A DNA stretch of 64,000 nucleotides from Episyrphus balteatus. Lineage: Eukaryota > Arthropoda > Insecta > Diptera > Syrphidae. Both the position numbers and the translations under genes were made by a program. The stretch covers positions 26,817,636-26,881,635 of the forward strand of contig NC_079134.1 in NCBI RefSeq assembly GCF_945859705.1, in the 5' to 3' direction. The first letter of the stretch is position 1, and every line of letters starts with the position of its first letter. The notes under the pieces were generated by a model, which was given only the letters and a program-made list of their open reading frames with translations, made no database searches and was not told the origin of the DNA. Shown here piece after piece: positions 57,116 to 64,000 of the stretch.

Positions 57116-57905
57116 AAAATACAATTTTTTGGTTCATGTTGCTGAATTTTCAAAGTTTTTGTCGAAATATCTTGAATTTTATTTGTCCCATTCACTTGAA
57201 CTTATCATGTAGATACGGATTGACTTAAAAAAAGTCAAAGAATTCATACTTTTTGATACAAAATAACGTACAATAGGGGATAAGCTCTAAAAGACGTTTC
57301 CTATGGAATTCGCGCCCGGATAATTACAAGACCGGTCCAATAGTTAACTTTTTTGTACCGAGGAATAACGTGACATGCTTAATTTTAATGGCAAGGATCG
57401 CATTTTGCATAAACATAGAAGCTCTGATCGTCTGAATAGTACGTAATTTTCTAAGATTTGGAGTAGTTTTTTTTTTTTTTGTATAAGACCATACAAGTAC
57501 GTTAATCAAATAAAAAAACATCCTCTGATCATTATTGGCTGTGCTGCTATTTCAGGGAAAGGATGAGGTTCTTTTTATATTGTGGAAAACGCCATAGCTC
57601 CAGACCAAAACAAAAGGAGCTTGGGAACGTTTTGATTCTACGATTTCAGAATAGGCTCGAGACTCGAAGCATCTATATCTATGCAAGACTGGGTCCTTGC
57701 CATAAAGTTAAGAATGTCACGTTATTCCTCGATATACAAATTCAAGTATTGGACCGGTCTGATAATTCTCCCGGCATGAATTCCATAGGAAACGTCTTTT
57801 GGAGCTTATACCCTTATGTACGTTATTTTGTATCAAAAAGTATGAATTCTTTGACTTTTTTTTAAGGCAATCCGTATCTACATGATAAGCGCAGGTAAAT
57901 GGGAT
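57085..57905. repeat. inverted duplication (foldback) inside the Helitron
   Basis: The left arm (57184 to about 57540) and right arm (about 57555-57905) are reverse complements of roughly 350 bp with moderate divergence. Examples are GACGTTTCCTATGGAATTC against GAATTCCATAGGAAACGTC, and AGAATTCATACTTTTTGAT against its complement. The outer part (57085-57180) is mirrored at 58655-58730, beyond a later insertion, so the original palindrome was longer. The minus strand of the right arm has a LINE-like SEIVESKR block. Confidence 0.65.
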
Positions 57906-57910
57906 AAAAA

Positions 57911-58651
57911 TAAAATGCACGACTGGGTCGCACGTACTTGCTCTTGTAGTTCAAAGCATCTTTATCTTAAATATCTATTGGAAATTTAAGATTTTGTGAA
58001 GAAAAAAAAAAATAAAAACAAAAAAAAAATCGAAAGTTAAAAAAATTCAATTTTTTAAAAATTTTTTGAAAAACTTTTTTTTTAAATTTTTTTTTACATT
58101 TTACACTTCAATACCTATGATGTCTGTAAATTTTGAAAAAAATTGACTTATGCTTTGATGAAATATATGGACTTAAAAAACATGTCAATTTTTGAAAAAC
58201 GGCAACGCCATATTTCCGCTCTTGGCATTTTTTGAGAAAAACTAAAAACGCAGTTTTGTTGGAATCAATAAGAGTACTGCGCACACCAAATTTAAACGAA
58301 ATCGTTAGAGCCGTTTTCGAGAAATTTGAAATACCTCGAAAACGTTATATGGGAGATATGCGTTAAATTGGAGATATTAAAAAAATAAAAAAAATAGACC
58401 TAGGGAATTACGTAAAAATCATCTGTACCAAGTTTCAAGCAAATCCATCCATTCGTTTAGGCCCTAGCTCGATGTACAGATGGACGCACAGACGCACAGA
58501 CGCACAGACGCACACACGCACAGACCGACGGACGGCATGACGAAAACCACTTTTTTGATCTTCTTCATCATCGTAATGTTGGTTTTGATTAAAACCTCGA
58601 TTTTTTTTTTCTACACGAAACCAATACTTGCCCTATAGAGCAAGTAAAAAT
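57911..58651 (+). mobile_element. HINE/DINE-1-like element, copy 2 (best preserved)
   Basis: Runs from TAAAATGCACGACTGGGTCG to the terminal hairpin ACTTGCCCTATAGAGCAAGT and matches 8414-9124 in reverse. The subterminal ACTTGCTCTTGTAG near the start and CTATAGAGCAAGT in the hairpin are inverted partners. The internal (GCACAGAC)n run near 58487-58520 has about four units, where copy 1 has one. It splits the outer arm of the Helitron palindrome, and AAAAAT is present at both junctions. Confidence 0.58.
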
Positions 58652-59341
58652 TAAAGACATTTCGACAAAAACTTTAAAAATTCAAAAAATTATATTTTTT
58701 CGCTTGGGCCTAATAATATGGCAAGGCTTTTTGATACATTATAGTCCTGGTATATCCAATGGATTCAAAAACTCCGTTTGGCAATTTGATTTATTGCTTT
58801 CATTTGTGATAGGGTCAACCGATTTGTAGGCAAAACATTGTGAATTTATATAGTTTAAAATTGTTGCATTGATTTCAGAAACATTTTTATTTGTACCAGC
58901 CATTATTGCACGTTCACTCAGCCAAGTATGATTTTTGTAATTTGTCTTTATACTTGGAAATACACTTTAAATCAAGTCATTTTTTGAATTTACATTGAAA
59001 AAATTGTTTTGAAGTGTAATTCGGCCTTCCGAATCAAGTGCCGCTAATTCCATTAACAATGTCCAATAACGGCATAAATTACAATAAATTGGTTAATGTT
59101 CATTACAATAAACCAGTTTTTTCGGTTTAAATGTATTTTCAAGCAGGTTCTATTTTTTTAAAAAGTACACTCAGCGAAGCGGGTGGGGGTTAGCTAGTAA
59201 TCTATATTTTCTAACGGGAATATCTAAAAAACGTAACGTGCTAGGCCAATTTTGACTTCAGATTCGGAATCTAGGAATCTAAAATCCTTTAGAAAAGTAG
59301 AGTTTTATTAAAAGAAGGATTTCCTTGCAGACCAGTGTAAT

Positions 59342-59500
59342 CAATTTGCAAATCGCATGGAGTTTCATCAGTAGCTAAACACAGATTTGATGGTGTCTTC
59401 TCTTTAATACAAAAAACAACAATATAAAACAAAACATTACCTAAAACACTACCTTGTGGTACCCCACCCCAGTCACTATTTCTGAAAGTTAGTTTGAAAA
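59342..59500 (-). pseudogene. non-LTR reverse transcriptase fragment
   Basis: The minus strand reads TFRNSDWGGVPQGSVLGNVL and then, after a deletion, SNLCLATDET. GVPQGSVLG is the conserved block B4 of LINE reverse transcriptases, and LATDET corresponds to the catalytic F/YADDT with one aspartate replaced. About 50 codons remain. It is adjacent to the 3' TSD of the 55287-59337 element. Confidence 0.7.
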
Positions 59501-59579
59501 AAAGCTCTTCATAGAGAAAAAAAATGCTCTTAAAAATAGAAAATATGCACCAAAACCACACAATTTTATAAAATATCAA

Positions 59580-61840
59580 TGTTTCTTTAAAATAATAAAA
59601 ACATTTACAGTAACGTATTGCCCAAAATCCGATCCCTAATTATGATAAATAAAGATGTGTAATAAAAAACGTTATTTATACTTTCTATTTGGCGTCATTA
59701 CAAAAGTAAAATTACACTTTTTAAATTTTCGAGTTAAGTTTAAAAATTATTAAATTGCAAATTATAACTACTCATGAATTTATAAAATTAATGGCTCTTT
59801 ATTTACCTATATACTCCATTTCTTACGAATCAATAATATGAAAGTAACACCTGCTGATTTAAGAAGAAGATATAACAAAATATAATAAAATGTTCAAATA
59901 TATAGGAACATTAAAGTCACGCAAAACATGACTATACAAACAGCAACAAATATCGATCAAATCTTAAACCATGAAGTTATTCAAAAATTCAATACAAACA
60001 AACTCATTGAAGCATTTTACCTTAAATAAATATTTCTTCAAATTTGTAGGATTTATATTTTTCAAAAGAAACCATGTTCTCTGTTAGCTTATAACATTTA
60101 CCTTAATCTTGCCAAAGATGTTATGATATGAAAAGACGAAAAAAAAACATGTGTACATATTTCATAACAAACATTCATAAATATGTCCTTATATCGTTTT
60201 CGCATATCTTTCCACTCCCTTAATATTTGATTTATTAATTTAATCTACGAAAAAAACACGCATGACGTCCAACTTATTTGAACTTGTAAATATTTTCCTC
60301 CTGTTTATTCTCCATGTTATTAATACATCTTTTGTTCTTTTTTTTTCAATTGATTTATACGAAAGAAAAAAACTTTTGACACAATATAAACATAATAGAT
60401 ACGTGAGATTCTTTTTGAAACATCCTCAAAACAAAGAAATATATTCTTTTTCAAGGTAACATACAAGAATTAGAGTATATGGAAACAGTATCATTTATGA
60501 AAATTGTAGGGATCACGTATTCAAAACAGGTGTACCTGACGTTTGTCAAAAGAGAAAATATAAAACTTTAACCCATTCGGATGTTGTTTATGTTTACATG
60601 GTAAATCAACAGAAATCGTTTAAGGATTACCAAAACATACATAAAGGATGAAGGATGTCTATGAGTGGAATATAAGACCTCTCACACCTGAAGGGATATA
60701 GAATAGAATATAATTCAAATTCAACTACATTTTGAATTAATATTATACCGGGAATAAGTCCCTATGTCAATTCAATTCAAGTTTTGCCAACTTTGAATCT
60801 TATTCAATTATATTCTCTATACTCCTGGTGGTTTTGATGCTGAAACAGACAGTTAACTGTTTCTGAGACACACAGAATATGAAATGTACAATTAGCAATC
60901 ACACACACAAACACAAGAAAACAAACATACCATATAAAACACACAAACATTTATTCATTTTGTGGAATTTATACTTTAACAACCCACATAATGGGCCTGA
61001 GAGTATATTAAACAGGATTCTCAAACTCACTCCTCCAGGTTGGAGGAGTTCGCATGCAGTGTGTGGTTAATGTTAACAATCCAATTACTGTATTTAACAT
61101 TGTTATTCGAGTTACGGTGATGAGTTTATTATTTCAACAACAAATTGCAATGAAATCCGTTTAATGTTTGACATTTTCAAATTAAATTGTTTGAGACACT
61201 GTGGTGTATGAGTGATTTTTTTTGTGTTGTCTTCATACATTTTCTATAATGAAATAATGATTTTCTTTTTTTTTTGTGGTTAGATTTTAATTTAATTTTT
61301 GAAAATTGTTAGGATAATGATAAGGGGAAAACATTATAAACTTTGGTTAGCTTGGTAAGAGTTTGGAATGTTTTAACTTAATTATATTGATATCTGTGAA
61401 GGTTGGTTTGATGAGAGGATATATATAATTGAATTATGAAAAAAGATTTAGGTTTGTGGTTTTGATGGAAATTTTATACGCATATCGATAGTGAAGTTGA
61501 CTGTGATTTAATTTGAAAAAAAAAATGACTGTTTAAAATTTAACGAAGAAGATAAGAAAATTTAAAGAGCTGAGCCTGTTAGAAGTTTGGTATAGATTGC
61601 AATTTCATGTCAACTGATTCATTCAAATTTAATCATTAATTACGGCAAATAGGGGTAATATGACATGGTTTAAGAAGTTTAATGCATAAACGGTAAATTG
61701 TGGGGAGTTGATTTTTTTTCTTGTAATCGATGGATAACCTTGAAAAAGTTATGAGTTATGAACGGATTTAAAAACACGTTTGACAAATTGGTTATTATAG
61801 GTAGGCAAAATTTATAGGGAAATTTGAGCTGTGTCCCCTT
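59580..61840. other. AT-rich spacer with nothing recognised
   Basis: About 2.3 kb without TIR pairs or domain-bearing frames. ACACTGTGGTGTATGAG near 61195 repeats a motif at 47785 and, inverted, near 53270, and the 80 bp before it resemble 53285-53350 inverted. Confidence 0.35.
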
Positions 61841-61844
61841 ATTA

Positions 61845-62925
61845 TATGGGTGTGAGGGACAGTCTACCATCGTTTAAGCGATAGATGCAATTTTCTCATA
61901 AATTGACTTCAAACACAAAAAAAAAAAATATTTGAACACAACGGCAACACCTACAATATTTAAATACACATTTTTAAAAAGCTAGAAGCTTATTCATTTT
62001 TTGTAAAATTAAAATTAAGTAAATTGAATGATGGGCTTCTGAAGACTCAGATTTTGAAAAAAAAAAAAAAATTATTGAAAAAATTTTAACATGTCGTTTT
62101 TAAAACTTTTTCGTCATATAAAATGAATTTATTTTTCAATTTTTTCAGCCACATTTATTATGATTTGAAATTAAAAAAGTAAATGTCAATATGTATTACG
62201 GTTTCTGAAAAATATTAAAAAGTATATCATTTTCGAATAACTTTTTGAAAAATATTTAACTTTTTTTTTTTTTAAGTTCAGTTAAGTTATTTTTTATTCA
62301 TTAAATAGGCCTTATTGTTGAAAGTAAAACAGCAAAGGTTTGAAGTTCTTATTTGATAAAGTCTTTGAGAAAATCAATTATTTCAATGCAAATATTCAGT
62401 TTTTATCAATAAAATCCAATGAAATTGAAGTCATTTTTATATTTTTTTTTTTTCAAAACTGGAATATTTATTAATTTTTCTCTTGGGAGTTCAACTGATA
62501 ATATTTATTGCCAAAATTTTTTTAAAAATAAATTCATATTTTACTACGAAAAAGTTTGAAAAAAAGCCATTTACAATTTTTTAATAACGTTTTTTTTCCA
62601 AAATTCTGAGTTGACTAGTGGATTTAATTAGAAATGAGATTCTGTCTTTTTGAAAACATGTTTTTAAATATTGTAGGTGCTGCCGTTGTGTTCAAAACAT
62701 TGTTTTGTATTTGAAATCATTTGCATTTATCGCTTAAACGATAGAAGATTGTCCCTTACTCCCTTATATTTTTGTTCCTCAAATTACCTTGAGAATCTTT
62801 TGGTATCATTTATTTTATGAAATTTAAGCAAAAAAAAATAGTTTCGTTAAAAAAATTTAATTGGAATTTTAAAAAACAACATCGGAAATTTTTAATCTAT
62901 ATTTTTAATTACCGACGTTTGAAAA
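61845..62925. mobile_element. second, partial copy of the 22178-26772 element family
   Basis: Shares GGGACAGTCTACCATCGTTT, the CAAACACAAAAAAA block, CGGCAACACCTACAATATTT and TTTAAATATTGTAGGTG. It also has the right side, with ATTGTCCCTTACTCCCTTATA and TTTATTTTATGAAATTTAAGC. The outer TIR TAGGGAACCC is missing. It lacks the Harbinger insertion present in the first copy at the CGTTTAAGC site, so the two together define the empty site. Confidence 0.55.
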
Positions 62926-62926
62926 A

Positions 62927-63170
62927 TAAAATGCACGACTGGGTCGCATGAACTTGCTCTTAGAGTTAAAGTTGCTTAAATTTTTAAGACTTTTTATATA
63001 GAAATTTGAAAAAAAAAAATAAAATTCGTTTAAAAAAAAAATAAAATAAAATCTGAAATTAAATTGATCTCCAAAACAAGTATGCAGTTTCGATTGATAT
63101 ATTAACATGCATTTTTAGAAAAAAAAACTTCAAAATCGTTAGAGCCGTTTTTTAAAAAACTAATTTTTTA
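62927..63170 (+). mobile_element. HINE/DINE-1-like element, copy 3, 5' part
   Basis: Starts AATAAAATGCACGACTGGGT as in copy 2 and keeps AAATCGTTAGAGCCGTTTT near 63133, but lacks the 3' hairpin. It abuts the end of the 61845-62925 element. Confidence 0.45.
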
Positions 63171-63366
63171 TAAATAATAATTTTTTGGAAAAAAAGTTTT
63201 AAAATAAAATTGGTATGCCATTTTGTAGAAATCACTAATCAACATCTAAAAACAAAATTTCAAAAAAATTCAATGTCCCGTTTTCAAAAATTTGATTTTT
63301 CAAAAAAAATTTTCAAAATTTTTTAAAAATCCAAAAATTATTTTTTTAAAAAATTTTATTTTTTAT

Positions 63367-63996
63367 AATTGAATCGTTTATTTTCAAAACATGATAAGTC
63401 CACTTTTTTTCAAAATTCGTTTTTTTAACTGAATTTGTTCTTGGGGGATAACTGCACCTGCCTTCAAAATATGAAGCATCTACTCAGTCTATATTCGATT
63501 TTACAGCTAAGCGAAAAAAATTTTTATTGTCAAAACATCATAAAAGTGCCGGACTTATCATCTTTTGAAAATAAACAGCAACTTTTTTATGAGTTATTGA
63601 CTACACATAGAGAAGCTGACTACTGACTCAAAATCTTAAGTTGAAAGCGTCTTTCAAGTAAAATAACTACTCGAAACATTATATTCTATTCCCAAATGCA
63701 ATTATTGTTTGATAGACTGAGGCTTTACAAAAATTGTATATTCATTTTAAAACTAATTTCACATTCGTTTATTTTCAAAGTATGATAAGTCCAAAATCGT
63801 TTTTATTTTTTATCTTTTAAACAATCGGTCCAAAAAGTAAATACCAAACGATATTCTGTAGCTAGGTAAAAGTTCTACAAAATATATTTTTTATACATTT
63901 TACTACATTTAACATAAGAAAATAGAACGTTCTTTTCTTCTCCTGAAAAATTTGAAATCATGGACTTATCATGTTTTGAAAATAAATGATTCAATT
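63367..63996. mobile_element. MITE with four mirrored copies of an ATAAGTCC-type end
   Basis: TTGAATCGTTTATTTTCAAA with CATGATAAGTCCA (63367-63401) is mirrored at 63960-63996. Two further copies lie inside, inverted at about 63553-63578 and direct at about 63763-63791. So the unit is either two tandem MITEs or one with duplicated ends. A decayed relative lies at about 5560-5900. Confidence 0.55.
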
Positions 63997-64000
63997 ATGT

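Larger units (their letters stand above)
56244..59197 (+). mobile_element. degenerate Helitron with rolling-circle ends
   Basis: The 5' end TCTTATATATAAAAATAAG follows an A, then GTTCGTTAAGTGTGTG, a typical insect Helitron start. The 3' end GCGAAGCGGGTGGGGGTTAG reads on to CTAG and is followed by T, as expected for A/T target insertion. Inside are remains of the PIF1-like helicase (about 56760-57110). Then comes a large inverted duplication (57085-57905 plus 58655-58730) and a HINE-like insertion (57911-58651). No Rep domain was found. Confidence 0.65.
55287..59337. mobile_element. 4-kb TIR element with CACTGGTCTGCAA ends, invaded by a Helitron
   Basis: CACTGGTCTGCAAAAT at 55287 is mirrored by TTGCAGACCAGTG ending at 59337, with TAA on both sides (55284-55286, 59338-59340). 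Inner parts (a block around TCTAAAATC-TTTAGAAAAGTA) are also mirrored between about 55990-56030 and 59270-59305. Most of its length is the Helitron at 56244-59197. Confidence 0.62.

Noticed and set aside
58487..58525. (GCACAGAC)n as a CRISPR-like or independent satellite array
   Set aside because: It has only about four short units, lies inside the HINE-like element and corresponds to one unit in copy 1; a simple microsatellite expansion.

Overview
The window looks like nuclear DNA of a dipteran, probably a higher fly. It is AT-rich (long A and T runs), has GT-AG introns, and carries genes whose closest recognisable relatives are fly proteins. No bacterial operons, rRNA genes, CRISPR arrays or intact viral genes were seen. 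Seven protein genes can be supported by hand-read exon structure or a long clean ORF. They are: the 5' part of an unrecognised gene (1-750, -); a BRICHOS/ITM2-type membrane protein with an 11-kb first intron (2178-15656, -); a PGAP2-like gene (21190-22034, +); PEX12 (26797-27669, -); a second PGAP2-like gene (31053-31909, -); a TAF6-like SAGA subunit, Saf6/TAF6L type (33521-39584, +, seven coding exons); and a mitochondrial DDX28-type DEAD-box helicase (39656-41254, -), tail to tail with the previous gene. Orthology and gene symbols rest on my recognition of the families; no search was run.

The genes are unrelated housekeeping functions: vesicular and type II membrane proteins, GPI-anchor maturation, peroxisomal import, chromatin and mitochondrial RNA. 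They do not form a pathway. The two PGAP2 paralogs, in opposite orientation with PEX12 between them, share the same intron position and phase and the same first-exon coding length, so they are an old local duplication.

Most of the rest is nested transposable elements (TEs), many of which can be delimited from terminal inverted repeats (TIRs) and target-site duplications (TSDs). Four carry 8-bp TSDs of hAT type: 10793-12146 (a 1.35-kb foldback), 12614-13257, 34270-34846 and 44314-46376. Two are flanked by TTAA like piggyBac MITEs (7039-7750 and 35064-35313). Many have 3-bp TAA/TTA/ATA duplications (16088-16317, 16551-16692, 16770-16999, 18104-18628, 13580-14065, 22868-24713, 41593-42939, 41785-41914, 45324-45459, 55287-59337). 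There is also a degenerate Helitron with a TC start and CTAG end (56244-59197), a repeat family with DINE-1/HINE-like structure (8414-9124, 57911-58651, 62927-63170), Tc1-like transposase and LINE debris, and a Penelope-like relic with hammerhead core boxes.

The most unusual structures are large inverted duplications. A 1.68-kb head-to-head palindrome (19113-20788) carries a two-exon micro-ORF in its arms. An inverted pair of 0.8-kb units (42036-42836 and 43466-44283) has a tRNA-like sequence in each arm. A G/C-patterned element (51502-52793) carries about twenty GGGGCCC-type blocks. The stretch 46.4-55.2 kb has few recognisable TEs and one weak candidate secreted-peptide ORF; 59.5-61.8 kb shows nothing recognisable.
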